Counted from the first letter of the stretch, positions 37,759 to 47,350 are shown. The stretch is 64,000 nt of DNA from Corynebacterium lactis (GCF_900519355.1 NZ_ULHE01000001.1:434001-498000); one strand, 5' to 3'. Program-made: numbers and translations. The notes: a model not told the origin generated them from the letters alone.

Positions 37759-38928
37759 ATGCGGAATTCATTGAAGCGCCTGGGTTTGGCTGTAACGGCA
37801 GCGGTCACGGTGGTTACGCTGGCCGCGTGTACCGTGGGGGACCCGGGAGCTCAGGGGCAGGAGGCGAAGCCCGCAACGGCTGAGCTCACCGCAAATGTCA
37901 AGGACGACGAAACTGAGGTGTCGGTAGTCGACCCCATCGTGGTCAAGGTCAGTGAGGGCCACAAGCTCGACAATGTGACGTTGACCAACCCGGAGGGCAA
38001 GGAGGTCAAGGGCGAGCTCAATCCGGAAACCGGCGAGTGGAACAGCACCGAGCCGCTCGGGTACTCCAAGACCTACACGCTGAAGGCTCGCTCGGGTTCC
38101 GAAACCCTCAGCAGCACTTTCAGTACGGTTGAGCCCACCACGCAGACTTATGGCTACGTCTCCCCGGCTGACGGTTCAACCGTGGGTGTCGGCCAGACCA
38201 TCGCCGTGCGATTCGACGAATCGGTCGGAGACCGCCAGGCTGCCCAGGACGCCATCAAGATCACTACCGAGCCCAAGGTAGAGGGTGCCTTCTACTGGCT
38301 GAATAACCGCGAGGTGCGTTGGCGGCCGGAGAATTTCTGGGAGCCCGGAACCAAGGTCGATGTCAAGGTCGATATTTACGGTAAGGACCTCGGAAACGGC
38401 TACTTTGGCCAGGAAGCCAGCGAGACCAGCTTCACCATCGGCGATAAGGTCGTCGCTGTCGCAGACGATTCCACGAAGACGATGACCATCGAGAAGAACG
38501 GCGAGGTCATCAACTCTATGCCGATCTCGATGGGGTCTAACGTGTGGCCAACGCCGAACGGCACCTACATTATTGGTGACCACAACGAGCACATGGTCAT
38601 GGACTCGACTACCTACGGCCTGTCCCTCGATGCAGGCGGCTACCGTACCCCGGTCAACTACGCCACCCAGATGTCCTACTCCGGCATCTACGTCCACGGC
38701 GCCCCGTGGTCGACGTGGGCCCAGGGCAGCGTCAACCAGTCGCACGGCTGCATCAACGTCACCGACGCCAACGCCAAGTGGTTCCTGAACAACACGAAGC
38801 GCGGCGACATCGTCATCGTGAAGAACACCATTGGCGAGACCCTGTCCGGCGTCGATGGTCTCGGTGACTGGAATATCCCGTGGTCGACGTGGAAGAAGGG
38901 CAACGCGGACGAGACCAGTTCCTGGTAA
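37759..38928 (+). CDS. L,D-transpeptidase lipoprotein (Ldt/LppS-like)
   Basis: A 389-residue cell-envelope enzyme that forms 3-3 peptidoglycan cross-links. The signal peptide ends in the lipobox TLAAC (Cys 24). Two Ig-like domains follow (about residues 40-240; the first starts [18 protein letters not shown]), and then the YkuD catalytic domain. The catalytic motif is SHGCINV with Cys near residue 331, together with the upstream His in YVHGAPWS. The architecture matches mycobacterial LdtMt2. ATG 37759 gives the signal peptide. It is transcribed alone. Confidence 0.93.
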   Translation: MRNSLKRLGLAVTAAVTVVTLAACTVGDPGAQGQEAKPATAELTANVKDDETEVSVVDPIVVKVSEGHKLDNVTLTNPEGKEVKGELNPETGEWNSTEPLGYSKTYTLKARSGSETLSSTFSTVEPTTQTYGYVSPADGSTVGVGQTIAVRFDESVGDRQAAQDAIKITTEPKVEGAFYWLNNREVRWRPENFWEPGTKVDVKVDIYGKDLGNGYFGQEASETSFTIGDKVVAVADDSTKTMTIEKNGEVINSMPISMGSNVWPTPNGTYIIGDHNEHMVMDSTTYGLSLDAGGYRTPVNYATQMSYSGIYVHGAPWSTWAQGSVNQSHGCINVTDANAKWFLNNTKRGDIVIVKNTIGETLSGVDGLGDWNIPWSTWKKGNADETSSW

Positions 38929-38962
38929 AACCTAGAGTTCGACCGCGGCCTCATACCGAATC

Positions 38963-38999
38963 CAATCCCGTCTCCCGGCTCGTAGCTGGGATACGGGAT
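38963..38999. terminator. Terminator between ldt and chrA
   Basis: AATCCCGT and ACGGGATT enclose an inner CCCGGCT/AGCTGGG stem and are followed by TTTTG. It serves two convergent genes. Confidence 0.8.
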
Positions 39000-39011
39000 T
39001 TTTGCTGCCTC

Positions 39012-39701
39012 CTAGTCGCCCAGGATGCCCCGCTCCTGCGCACGTGCGACGGCGGCTGTGCGGGAGCTAACGCCGAGCTTGGTGAAGATATGGACCAAAT
39101 GCGACTTCACTGTCGCCTCCGTAAGCACCAGATGCTCGGCGATTTTTCTATTCGACATTCCGGCCGCGACCAGTTCCAGGACTTCGAGTTCGCGAGCCGT
39201 CAGCGCGGTAATGGGGTCGCGCATGCGGCCCATCAACCTGCCCGCGACCTGGTTGCTCAGCACAGTCTCGCCCCGAGCAGCACGCCGGATGCCGTCGATG
39301 AGTTCGGCCGGGTCGGTGTCTTTGAGGAGGTAGCCGACCGCTCCCGCCGTGATCGCCCCGAGGACGTCCGAGTCCGAGGAATAATTCGTTACGACCAGGA
39401 CTTCCGGGGCCTTATGCCCGTCCCGTGCGAGGCTCCTAATGGCGCTCGTTGCATCGACGCCTCCGGCCCTCGTGGTGGAGCCTGGGGCATCGCCAAAGCG
39501 CAAATCCATCAGTACCAGGTCAATTCCGTCATGGATACCGTCGGCAAGCGAGGAGCGCACCGCGGAGACGGCTTCATCACCGGTGGAGGCCTCGCCGACG
39601 ACGACAATGTCCGGCGCGGACTCGACGACGGCGCGCAGGCCCGCGCGCACGATGGGATGATCGTCGGCGATGAGGACTCGGATGGGCTTGCCGGAGGTCA
39701 T
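39012..39701 (-). CDS. chrA: LuxR/NarL-type response regulator, probable ChrA
   Basis: A 229-residue two-component regulator. The receiver domain (about residues 6-125) has the acidic pair D13/D14, phospho-acceptor D66 in VLMDL and the Lys in LLKDTD; the C-terminal LuxR HTH (about 165-225) reads LTARELEVLELVAAGMSNRKIAEHL. The loop before D66 (SSLADGIHDG) contains a copy of the 11-mer repeat and looks longer than usual. It is 55 bases behind the kinase and divergent from an FtsX-type permease and ATPase, the order of C. glutamicum chrA-chrS-hrtB-hrtA, hence a heme-responsive role is inferred. Confidence 0.8.
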   Translation of the reverse strand: MTSGKPIRVLIADDHPIVRAGLRAVVESAPDIVVVGEASTGDEAVSAVRSSLADGIHDGIDLVLMDLRFGDAPGSTTRAGGVDATSAIRSLARDGHKAPEVLVVTNYSSDSDVLGAITAGAVGYLLKDTDPAELIDGIRRAARGETVLSNQVAGRLMGRMRDPITALTARELEVLELVAAGMSNRKIAEHLVLTEATVKSHLVHIFTKLGVSSRTAAVARAQERGILGD

Positions 39702-39756
39702 GGATAACTCCTACAGTTCGTCGGGTCGGGGCGGGGAGAGCAGGGCGTGGTGGCGC

Positions 39757-40944
39757 TTAACGCGGAATTGATATGGACACCCCGCAGCCGTGGCCGGGGG
39801 AGGACTCGATGGTAAAGGTCCCGCCGAGGCTCTCCACTCGTCGCCGAGTATTGATGATACCGACGCTTTCACGCGCGACCGGCCCCTCAGGGTCAAAGCC
39901 GTCGCCGTTGTCGACGACATCCAAAATCACCTCGTCGGGCTGGTAGGTGAGGGTCACTCGGCAGCGCGTTGCGTGCGAATGTTTGACGACGTTTGACAGG
40001 CTGGACTGCGCTGCCCTGACGAAGGTGGCCTCCACCTCTGCCGGGAGGCGCGTCGGGGTGCCGTCGACGTAGAAGGACACCGCATCGCCCAAGATCGTGG
40101 TGCTGCAGACCTTCTCCAGGGCGCTGGGGAGGTCGGCGTCGGCAAGCGGGGCGGGCTGAAGCGCTGCGATAATGCGTCGAGTCTCGGCGAGATTATCGGA
40201 GGCGACGGTTCGTGCCAGGCGAAGGGCCTCAAGGGACTTGTTGTCGTGGTTGGTGTCGGTCATGCGCGCTTCGACGGAGTGCAACAGGAGCTGGATGGAT
40301 GACAGGCCCTGGGCTACAGTGTCGTGAATATCGGCGGCGAGGCGTGCGCGTTCGTCCAACTCGCCAGCCCTGCGGGACAGGGCCTCGGACTGTGCGCGGG
40401 CGGCCGATAGCTCCTCAAGTGCTCGAGTTTTCGCGAGAGTTTCGCGCTGGATAAGGCGAAATCCCAGGCCCACGGTCAGCGAGAAAGCGCCGCCCAGAAG
40501 GGGACCCAGGATTCCTCCGAAGGTCAGCGGTGCGTGCATTGAAATCGCGGCGATCGCGGTCAGCGTGGCCAGCCCCACGAGCAGCACGCTCGCCAAGCCT
40601 CCTGTGACCTGCAGAATCACAAAAAACAGCGGGAAAATGAGGAAGGATGCGTCGAGCGTCGCGAACGCCAGCGCAGCCCAGGCCAGCAGCAGCGCGACCA
40701 ACCAGCCGAGCAGCAGCGGGTCCGTCCGGGTCAGTGCGACCTCGTTGCGGACAGAGCCCATGCGGGCCCGGCCGATCGGGCCGAAGGAGCCAGCCAGGTA
40801 GATGGCGAAAAACAGCGCCGCGCAGGTCACGATATGCCAGTCCGGGTTCGGAAGGACGGAAACGACGACCAGGACGGTGACAAGGATGTCGAGCGAGATG
40901 CGTAGGCCCAGCCAGATGCGATCGAGTGTCTCGGGAGTATCCAC
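39757..40944 (-). CDS. chrS: Sensor histidine kinase, probable heme sensor ChrS
   Basis: A 395-residue membrane kinase. Six hydrophobic segments fill residues 15-165 with no large extracellular domain, as expected for kinases that sense ligands in the membrane. The HisKA_3 box is ARLAADIHDTVAQGLSSI (phospho-His), and the HATPase region has NVVKHSHATR, DNGDGFD and the final GHGCGVSISIP. GTG 40944 has a TAGGCT box 7 nt upstream, consistent with a leaderless transcript. Its partner gene chrA follows. Heme as signal is inferred from locus order. Confidence 0.8.
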   Translation of the reverse strand: MDTPETLDRIWLGLRISLDILVTVLVVVSVLPNPDWHIVTCAALFFAIYLAGSFGPIGRARMGSVRNEVALTRTDPLLLGWLVALLLAWAALAFATLDASFLIFPLFFVILQVTGGLASVLLVGLATLTAIAAISMHAPLTFGGILGPLLGGAFSLTVGLGFRLIQRETLAKTRALEELSAARAQSEALSRRAGELDERARLAADIHDTVAQGLSSIQLLLHSVEARMTDTNHDNKSLEALRLARTVASDNLAETRRIIAALQPAPLADADLPSALEKVCSTTILGDAVSFYVDGTPTRLPAEVEATFVRAAQSSLSNVVKHSHATRCRVTLTYQPDEVILDVVDNGDGFDPEGPVARESVGIINTRRRVESLGGTFTIESSPGHGCGVSISIPR

Positions 40945-40951
40945 GCCTCCG

Positions 40952-40957
40952 AGCCTA
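40952..40957 (-). promoter_or_regulatory. -10 box of leaderless chrS
   Basis: On the minus strand TAGGCT precedes GTG 40944 by 7 nt. Confidence 0.5.
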
Positions 40958-41103
40958 TGCGAGCGGGCGGATTGCGTGGACGAGCCCGGGGGCCTGCGCG
41001 CCGTCGCGGGGAAACGGTGGAGCTCGTATCAATCGAAAGGTTGACCCCAAGTTCATCAGCACTGGCGATTTCAACCCGCCTCGATTTCGCGAGCATAGTA
41101 AGC

Positions 41104-42162
41104 ATGTACCAGTCGAAGAAAGAACTTCGCGCCGCACCCGGCCGTGCCGCTCTGATCACCATCACCGTCGGAATGATCGCCGTCATGGTGACCTTCCTCT
41201 CCGCGCTGGCGTCGGGATTGTCCGCCCAGTCGGTCTCCGCTCTCGAGGAGGTCTACGGCGACTCGGAAGCTGTCGTCATCGCTGACGGCGCCTCTTCTCT
41301 GTCCTCGTCCAGCATCGACGCAAGCGTGCAGGATGCAGTGCGCAAGTGGGCTGATAGCAATGGTGCCACCGTCCGTCAGGTCGACATCGCTCGTGCCCGC
41401 GTCGGCGAGACCCCCGTCACCGTGATCTCCGATCCCTCGCTTGCCGACGGCGAGGTTGCCGTGACCCGTGGCGTCGCGGGCAAGAAGGACTCGTCGGGAG
41501 TGACCCCTCTGACCTTGGAAGAGGGCAAGGTACTGACCCTTAGCGGGCCGATGGGCGACCACGACGCGACCGTCTCGGCGTTGCTGGGCGACAAGTGGCT
41601 GGACCACCAGGCGGTCGTCTTCGCGGGCAAGGACACGATGAAGGCTCTTTCCGGGGGAGCTTCGGTGCCGCCGTCTGCTCTCGTGGTTGATGAAAGCCGT
41701 GGCGAGATGCCCGCTACGGACGGCGCGACAGTGCTGCGTGGTGCTGACCGCAATAACCTCTCTGCCTCCTATCAGGGTGAGCAGACCTCGCTCAACGCGA
41801 TGACCACCATGCTCTACGTCATCTCGGCCCTGGTTGTCGGAGCCTTCTTCACGGTCTGGACGGTTCAGCGCCTGCGCGGCGTCGCCATCACCTCGGCGCT
41901 GGGAGCCTCCCGCACGGTGCTGGTGGCGGACTCGCTGGCACAGGTCGTTGCAGTTTTGATCATCGGCGTCGGCGGTGGAGTGGCCGTGACAGCGGCTGCG
42001 GGACTGGCATTAGCGAACGCGGAGGTCATGCCCGTCGGCATCGACGCGACCACCACGGTCATCCCCGGGCTGATCCTGGCCGCAACCGGTGTCATCGGTG
42101 CGCTGCTGGCGCTCGTCCCGGTGTTCCGCGTCGATCCCACCACCGCACTGGCCAACGCATAG
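41104..42162 (+). CDS. hrtB: FtsX-like ABC permease, probable heme exporter HrtB
   Basis: A 352-residue MacB/FtsX-family permease. TM1 (about residues 14-38) is followed by a ~190-residue extracytoplasmic domain and three TM segments from about residue 235 to 345. The C-terminus RVDPTTALANA is the usual FtsX ending (DPxxAL). With HrtA it would expel heme from the membrane and so protect against heme toxicity. ATG 41104 is chosen because MYQSKKELRAAPGR is the conserved start. It is divergent from chrS, and hrtA begins 45 bases after its stop. Confidence 0.78.
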   Translation: MYQSKKELRAAPGRAALITITVGMIAVMVTFLSALASGLSAQSVSALEEVYGDSEAVVIADGASSLSSSSIDASVQDAVRKWADSNGATVRQVDIARARVGETPVTVISDPSLADGEVAVTRGVAGKKDSSGVTPLTLEEGKVLTLSGPMGDHDATVSALLGDKWLDHQAVVFAGKDTMKALSGGASVPPSALVVDESRGEMPATDGATVLRGADRNNLSASYQGEQTSLNAMTTMLYVISALVVGAFFTVWTVQRLRGVAITSALGASRTVLVADSLAQVVAVLIIGVGGGVAVTAAAGLALANAEVMPVGIDATTTVIPGLILAATGVIGALLALVPVFRVDPTTALANA

Positions 42163-42207
42163 ATGAAATCCACGGACAAGAAAACGTACCGAAAGGACGC
42201 AATTCCC

Positions 42208-42969
42208 ATGACTTCCACCAAAGCTCCTGTTGCCCTGTCCCTGGAGAACATCTCCCTGAAGGTCCAGGACGGCGACGCCATCCGCACCATCCTCGACAAC
42301 ATCTCCCTCGACATCCGTGCCGGCGAGGTCGTCGGCCTGGTGGGGCCCTCCGGATCGGGCAAATCGACTCTGCTCACGATTGCGGGCTGCTTGAAGCAAG
42401 CCGATTCCGGCGTCGTCACGCTGTACTCACGCAATAAGAATGAGGCCATCGACCTGGGCGTTAAGGGAGCCGAGGCCGCCCGGGTGCGCCGCCACCACAT
42501 CGGCATTGTCTTTCAGCAGCCGAACCTTTTGCCGGCGCTGACGGTGAAGCAGCAGCTCCTCGCCATGCGCCGGTTGGGCCGAATCTTCGGCTGGTCTGAT
42601 GGAGGAAAGCGCGACGCCGAGGCTCGCGCCGAGGAACTCCTGCGGGCGGTGGGCCTGGAGGGTTTCGAAAACCGCCGCATCTCGCAGCTCTCCGGCGGAC
42701 AGCAGGCCCGCGTCAATGTGGCCCGAGCCCTGATGAATAGCCCGGAAGTCCTGCTTGTCGACGAGCCCACCGCCGCCCTCGACCAGAAGACCGCCGGCGC
42801 GGTCACCCGCCTCATCATGGACGTCACGCACAAGATGGGCGTGGCCACGCTCTACATCACCCATGACCTGGGTCAGCTCCACGGGGCCGACCGCATCGTC
42901 GAGATGGTCGACGGCCGGTTGCAGCACACGGACCACGAAAGGGTCGGGGTGACCGTCGCGGCGGGGTAG
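42208..42969 (+). CDS. hrtA: ABC transporter ATPase, probable HrtA
   Basis: A 253-residue LolD/MacB-type ATPase. Walker A is GPSGSGKST, the Q-loop is in VFQQPNLL, the signature is QLSGGQQARVNVARAL, Walker B is VLLVDEPTAAL and the switch His is in YITHD. ATG 42208 is preferred over an upstream ATG because GAAAGGA lies at the right distance. It forms the exporter with the preceding permease. Confidence 0.85.
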   Translation: MTSTKAPVALSLENISLKVQDGDAIRTILDNISLDIRAGEVVGLVGPSGSGKSTLLTIAGCLKQADSGVVTLYSRNKNEAIDLGVKGAEAARVRRHHIGIVFQQPNLLPALTVKQQLLAMRRLGRIFGWSDGGKRDAEARAEELLRAVGLEGFENRRISQLSGGQQARVNVARALMNSPEVLLVDEPTAALDQKTAGAVTRLIMDVTHKMGVATLYITHDLGQLHGADRIVEMVDGRLQHTDHERVGVTVAAG

Positions 42970-42987
42970 CCCTCGCCGCTCCCGGTT

Positions 42988-43057
42988 GGTTTGCTCAACC
43001 GTTTTGCCAAAAGTCGGGCAAAATCGGGCTGATTTTGGTGTGAAAGTTGAGTAAACC
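42988..43057. repeat. Nested inverted-repeat element after hrtA
   Basis: The outer arms GGTTTGCTCAAC (42988-42999) and GTTGAGTAAACC (43046-43057) pair at 11 of 12 positions. Inside them TTTTGCC (43002-43008) and GGCAAAA (43017-43023) form a second stem. It resembles a structured RNA or a small repeat element more than a simple terminator. Confidence 0.55.
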
Positions 43058-43124
43058 GGCCCGGAGGCGCGGTAGCGCCGGAGGCTTTCTCGCGGCGGAC
43101 CTACCGCGCAGCGGAAAATGAAAA

Positions 43125-43161
43125 CTCCCCTTTCCTCAGCGAAGAAGCTAGGAAAGGGGAG
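43125..43161 (-). terminator. Terminator of tRNA-His
   Basis: CTCCCCTTTCCT pairs with AGGAAAGGGGAG; on the minus strand TTTTCATTTT follows. Confidence 0.85.
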
Positions 43162-43171
43162 TAGAAGATTT

Positions 43172-43248
43172 TGGGGTGACTGACGGGACTCGAACCCGCG
43201 ACACCCAGGATCACAACCTGGTGCTCTACCAACTGAACTACAGTCACC
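43172..43248 (-). tRNA. tRNA-His (anticodon GTG)
   Basis: Acceptor stem GTGACTG/CAGTCAC with an extra 5' G (G-1) opposite the discriminator C, anticodon stem CCAGG/CCTGG with loop TTGTGAT (anticodon GTG), T-arm GGTTCGAGTCC, and encoded CCA. Confidence 0.95.
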
Positions 43249-43354
43249 ATTGTGCGTAGGAACGCCGGAAACTCGGACGCTCTTAGCAGCGAGATATATG
43301 GTAACGCACGCGGGCTAAGAAACAAAACTGCAGTTCAATCGGGGTGTTATCGGG

Positions 43355-44008
43355 CTAGCCTCGAATCTCTCCGAACTTCTCGGTCGCCACAGCTGCCGCC
43401 GCTCGCGCCTCGTCCTCGCTCGGGCCCGGGTGTGGAACCAGCATTGCGTGGCGGTAGTAGTCCAGCTCGCGGATAGATTCCTTGATGTCCGCGAGCGCGC
43501 GGTGGGCGAGGCCCTTCTCCGGCGCCGAGGCGAGAACCTGCGGGTACCAGCGCCGCGCCAACTCCTTGAAAGAGGACACGTCGATCATCCGGTAGTGCAG
43601 GTGCTGATCGAGCTCCGGCATGTAGCGGTGAATGAACTTGCGGTCCGACGCAATGGAGTTGCCGGCGAGCGGCGCAGTCCGGGGTTCGGGGACCCAGGCG
43701 CGAACATATTCCAGTACGGCCTGCTCAGCCTCTGCAACGTCGAAATTGCTGGCCCGGATTTCGTCGTCAAGCCCGGAGTTGGCGTGCATCTTCGTGACAA
43801 AGTCGTCCATCTGGGCGAGCTCGGTCTCAGTGGCATGGATGACGATGTCGATACCCTCGCCGAGAACATTGAGGTTTGCGTCCGTGACCAGGGCGGCGAT
43901 TTCGACCATGACGTGGCGCTCGGGCTCGAGGCCGGTCATCTCGCAGTCGATCCACACGATGCGGTCTTCCTCGGGGGCGAGGGCCAGGTCAGGGTTATTG
44001 TGAGTCAT
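43355..44008 (-). CDS. orn: Oligoribonuclease
   Basis: A 217-residue DEDDh 3'-5' exonuclease that degrades di- to pentanucleotides, including pGp[12 protein letters not shown] holds the first D and [17 protein letters not shown] the second D, and [14 protein letters not shown] the final H and D. The length is standard for actinobacteria. ATG 44008 has AGGTGA upstream; the frame is open further upstream but unconserved. It is divergent from the TetR gene. Confidence 0.95.
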   Translation of the reverse strand: MTHNNPDLALAPEEDRIVWIDCEMTGLEPERHVMVEIAALVTDANLNVLGEGIDIVIHATETELAQMDDFVTKMHANSGLDDEIRASNFDVAEAEQAVLEYVRAWVPEPRTAPLAGNSIASDRKFIHRYMPELDQHLHYRMIDVSSFKELARRWYPQVLASAPEKGLAHRALADIKESIRELDYYRHAMLVPHPGPSEDEARAAAAVATEKFGEIRG

Positions 44009-44231
44009 AGTGTCACCTTGTTCGCTCGTGGTTTGCCCATGGTTTGCCCGTGGCTGGCGAGAGGGAGAGGGGCCCGCCAAGACCGCACGTGGTGCTGGGC
44101 AGGGCAGTGCCCGCCAAGGCCACGGGGAGGGCGTTAAAAGTCGAGCATAGTAGCGCTCGGATACTGTTTGGGGCTGGCAAGTTGTTAAAATTGAGGGGTT
44201 CCACAATATATTTCCGGGAGAGAACGCAACG

Positions 44232-44864
44232 ATGACTCGAACCGAAGAAGCCCGCACCGCTACCTCTAGTGCTGGTGTCGAGCCAAAAATGACCGTCGAT
44301 GATGTCATCATCGCTGCTGCTCGCGAGAGCATTATGACGATCGGTTTGCGCAAGACCTCGATTGCGGAAATCTCGCGCAAGGCCGGTGTCTCCCGCCCGA
44401 CCGTCTACCGCCGCTACGCGGACATCAGCGAGCTGATCGCGGAGGTCATTAACCGCGAAATTCTCCATACGCTTGAGGGGCTGACCTACGTTCCTGGCAA
44501 CGCTCGCGCGCGTATTTTGCTGCGTATGCGCATCGTGATGGAGCGGATCATCGACAACGGTTTCTTCACGGGCCTGGTCGAGACCGACCCGGAGCGCGTG
44601 CTGCAAATGATGACCCGCCAGATGGGTAGCACTCAGCTGGCCATCGTGGACAAGTTCATCCTCCCCGGTGTCAAGCACGGGCAGGAGGACGGATCCATTC
44701 GCCAGCACGATCCGTTCAAGCTCTCCCGCAATATCTTCCGCCTGACTCAGTCGCTGATCCTGACCTGGAAGCCGCTGGGAGACGGTGCGGAGACCGATAG
44801 CGAGTCCATCGACGAGGTCGTCGACCTGGTTGACCGCTACCTGCGCCCTGATATCGCGGAATAA
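44232..44864 (+). CDS. TetR-family regulator
   Basis: A 210-residue regulator. The HTH is at about residues 25-68 ([40 protein letters not shown]); the C-terminal helices show no recognisable ligand motif. GGGAGAG serves as ribosome binding site. It is divergent from orn with ~220 bases between, and CAATATATT near 44205 could be its -10 region. Target genes are unknown. Confidence 0.85.
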   Translation: MTRTEEARTATSSAGVEPKMTVDDVIIAAARESIMTIGLRKTSIAEISRKAGVSRPTVYRRYADISELIAEVINREILHTLEGLTYVPGNARARILLRMRIVMERIIDNGFFTGLVETDPERVLQMMTRQMGSTQLAIVDKFILPGVKHGQEDGSIRQHDPFKLSRNIFRLTQSLILTWKPLGDGAETDSESIDEVVDLVDRYLRPDIAE

Positions 44865-44868
44865 TAAA

Positions 44869-44914
44869 ACCCCGCTGCGAACTCGCACAATGCCAGTTCG
44901 CAGCGGGGTTATTT
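44869..44914. terminator. Terminator after the TetR gene, shared with tRNA-Arg
   Basis: CCCCGCTGCGAACT and AGTTCGCAGCGGGG form a perfect 14-bp stem followed by TTATTTTT. It also faces the 3' end of the convergent tRNA-Arg. Confidence 0.88.
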
Positions 44915-44917
44915 TTG

Positions 44918-44990
44918 CGCCCCCAGAAGGATTCGAACCCTCGACCAATCGGGTAGAAGCCGACTGCTCTGTCCACTGAGCTATGGAGGC
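44918..44990 (-). tRNA. tRNA-Arg (anticodon TCT)
   Basis: Acceptor stem GCCTCCA/TGGGGGC, anticodon stem GTCGG/CCGAT with loop CTTCTAC (anticodon TCT), T-arm GGTTCGAATCC. The CCA is not encoded. Confidence 0.93.
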
Positions 44991-45109
44991 TGACAAGAAG
45001 TTGATTGTAGCGGTAACCCTGCGGGCTTTAGCAACCGGGATGGCAACCGGGACCGCGCTGCCGTCGTCAAGCCCCGGCGGGCGGTTCTCCCATCCGCGGG
45101 CGGGGCGAC

Positions 45110-45115
45110 TAGGCT
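45110..45115 (+). promoter_or_regulatory. -10 box of leaderless ctaG/copD gene
   Basis: TAGGCT lies exactly 7 nt before ATG 45123. Confidence 0.5.
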
Positions 45116-45122
45116 TGGGGGC

Positions 45123-47270
45123 ATGACTGCCTCAACCTTGGTCGATAGCGATCCCGCTATTCCGAAGGATAAAAAAGTTCGCAAAACCGCTGCCTGGTAC
45201 GTGCTTTTCGTCGTCATCGGCGGTGCCCTGGCCGGTGCCCTGTCGCTCGCGTTCAACATGGATTCCCGCTCGACGCTCGGCATCCCGGACCCGGGTGTGA
45301 TCACCACGTTCGGTTTCCCCTTCGCGAAGGCAGCCGGCGAGCTGCTCGCGGCGCTCGGCGTGGGCTCGTTCATGCTGGCGGCGTTCGGCACGAAACCGCG
45401 TGACGACGGCACGATTGACCTCGACGGTTACGCGGCCTCTCGTGCGGGCATGTGGGCGATGCTCGGGTGGGGTCTGATTGCGCTGTGTGAGATTCCGTTG
45501 GTGCTCTCTGACGTTTCGGGCCAGCCGCTGTCCACCACTATTCAGCCGAGCAACTGGGCGGTGTCCCTGGACCAGACCTCCGAGGGGCTCGCGTGGCTGT
45601 GGGTGGCGATTTTCGCAGGGATAGTGGCGCTCGGCTCCTCGCTGACGCGTAAGTGGATCTGGCAGCCGGTCTTCTTCGCCATCAGCCTGGTGTCGATGAT
45701 GCCGCTGGCGGTGGTCAGTCACAACGCCACGGGTGGCGCGCACGACTACGGTACTAACTCCTACATTTGGCACCTGACCTTTACTGTTTTCTGGGTCGGC
45801 GGTCTGATGGCGCTGATCGCGCACGCCCGTCGCCGTGGCGAGTGGCTGCCGGAGGTCGTACGGCGGTACTCCTTCGTGGCGCTTGTTTCCTTCGTGGTGA
45901 TGGCGGTCTCCGGCTTCATCAACGCCGCGATTAACGTGTCCTGGTCGGACCTGGTCAGCAATAACTACGGCATCCTGGTGCTGGTCAAGGCCATTCTGGT
46001 GATTCTCCTGGGCCTGTTCGGATACGCGCACCGCAAGGTCACGATCCCGGAGCTTGAGAAGGCCCACGACAATCGGCCGTTCTGGCGCCTGGCGATCGTG
46101 GAGACTATCGTCATGGCGTTGACCATGGGCGTCGCCGTCGCTCTGGGGCGCACCCCACCGCCGGCGAACTTCTCCGACCAGGCCGGCGGCGAGGGACTGC
46201 CGGCGATTACGCAGATGCAGGTCAAGCTGGGCTACAACCTGGAGATTCCCTTCGGCTGGGAGGCCATGTTCACCCAGTGGCGCTTCGACATCTTCTTCGG
46301 CATGGCCGCGATCGTCGCTGCGTGGATTTACCTGTACTGGCTCTACCTGCTGAAGAAGCGCGGCGGCTCCTGGCCGCTGTCGAACACCCTGTGGTGGGTC
46401 GGAGGCTGCGTGCTTCTGCTGTTTACCTCCTCGAGTGCGCTGGGCAAGTACATGCCGGCGCAGTTCTCGGTGCACATGACGGCGCACATGCTCTACTCCA
46501 TGGGCATCCCGGTCATGCTGGTCCTCGGCGGCCCCGTGACCTTGGCCCTGCGCGCGCTCAAGCCCGCGGGCAAGAAGGGCCTGCCGGGCATCCGCGAGTG
46601 GCTGGTCGTATTCATCAACAACCCGGTCTCGCGCTTCCTGACGCACCCGGTTGTCGCAACGGTGCAGTTCGTGGCTGGTTTCTACCTGCTCTACATGACC
46701 CCGCTCTACGACTTCCTGGCCGACGAGCACGCCGGTCACCTGTTCATGAACATCCACTTCCTGATTTCGGGCTACATCTTCTACTGGGTCATCATCGGCG
46801 TAGACGCCGCGCCACAGCAGATCTCCCCGGCCGTGAAGATGGTCACCCTGATGGGTTCGCTGCCGTTCCACGCCTGGTTCGGCGTTTCCCTGATGCAGTC
46901 GCAGCAGGTGCTCGCGCGCGAGTACTACTCGACGCTGAACCTGCCCTGGACCGTCAACCTCCTGCAGGACCAGAACATCGGCGGCGCGGTCGCGTGGGCG
47001 GCGGGCGAGGTTCCGCTCTACATCGTCACCGTCGCGCTGTTCGTGCAGTGGATGCGTTCCGACGCCAAGGATGCGGCGCGCTACGACCGCGTCGCGGAGC
47101 GCAACAACGACGCCGAGCTGGAGGCATACAACGAGATGCTGGCCCGGATGAGCGGTCAGACCGGTGTCGCTGCCGAGGATGAGCTTGATTACTACACCTC
47201 CACGGTGGATGCCCAGCACCCGGTGCACATGGACAATCCGATCGACGCCTCGAAGAAGCGCGGCCGCTAA
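45123..47270 (+). CDS. ctaG: CopD-CtaG fusion: copper resistance/cytochrome c oxidase assembly protein
   Basis: A 715-residue polytopic membrane protein. The N-terminal half (about residues 25-340) resembles CopD (SHNATGGAHDYGTNSYIWHLTFTVFWVGG with conserved His). The C-terminal half (about 375-660) is a CtaG/caa3-assembly domain with HMTAHMLYSMGIPVMLVLGGPVTLALRAL and PFHAWFGVSLM. The protein is expected to move or insert copper for oxidase assembly, which fits the presence of ctaD in the window. The start is supported by TAGGCT 7 nt upstream. The same fusion exists in M. tuberculosis (Rv0102-like). Confidence 0.88.
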   Translation: MTASTLVDSDPAIPKDKKVRKTAAWYVLFVVIGGALAGALSLAFNMDSRSTLGIPDPGVITTFGFPFAKAAGELLAALGVGSFMLAAFGTKPRDDGTIDLDGYAASRAGMWAMLGWGLIALCEIPLVLSDVSGQPLSTTIQPSNWAVSLDQTSEGLAWLWVAIFAGIVALGSSLTRKWIWQPVFFAISLVSMMPLAVVSHNATGGAHDYGTNSYIWHLTFTVFWVGGLMALIAHARRRGEWLPEVVRRYSFVALVSFVVMAVSGFINAAINVSWSDLVSNNYGILVLVKAILVILLGLFGYAHRKVTIPELEKAHDNRPFWRLAIVETIVMALTMGVAVALGRTPPPANFSDQAGGEGLPAITQMQVKLGYNLEIPFGWEAMFTQWRFDIFFGMAAIVAAWIYLYWLYLLKKRGGSWPLSNTLWWVGGCVLLLFTSSSALGKYMPAQFSVHMTAHMLYSMGIPVMLVLGGPVTLALRALKPAGKKGLPGIREWLVVFINNPVSRFLTHPVVATVQFVAGFYLLYMTPLYDFLADEHAGHLFMNIHFLISGYIFYWVIIGVDAAPQQISPAVKMVTLMGSLPFHAWFGVSLMQSQQVLAREYYSTLNLPWTVNLLQDQNIGGAVAWAAGEVPLYIVTVALFVQWMRSDAKDAARYDRVAERNNDAELEAYNEMLARMSGQTGVAAEDELDYYTSTVDAQHPVHMDNPIDASKKRGR

Positions 47271-47293
47271 CGGCGTCGGTTGCTCCTTGGAGC

Positions 47294-47350
47294 GGCCGGG
47301 CCTGTGGATAGTTGTCGTAAGTGGCAAGTTATCCACAGACCCGGCCTTTT
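47294..47350 (+). terminator. Long terminator after ctaG with DnaA-box-like arms
   Basis: GGCCGGGCCTGTGGATA pairs with TATCCACAGACCCGGCC (one mismatch) and is followed by TTTT. The arms contain TGTGGATAG and the perfect DnaA box TTATCCACA (47329-47337). Confidence 0.85.
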
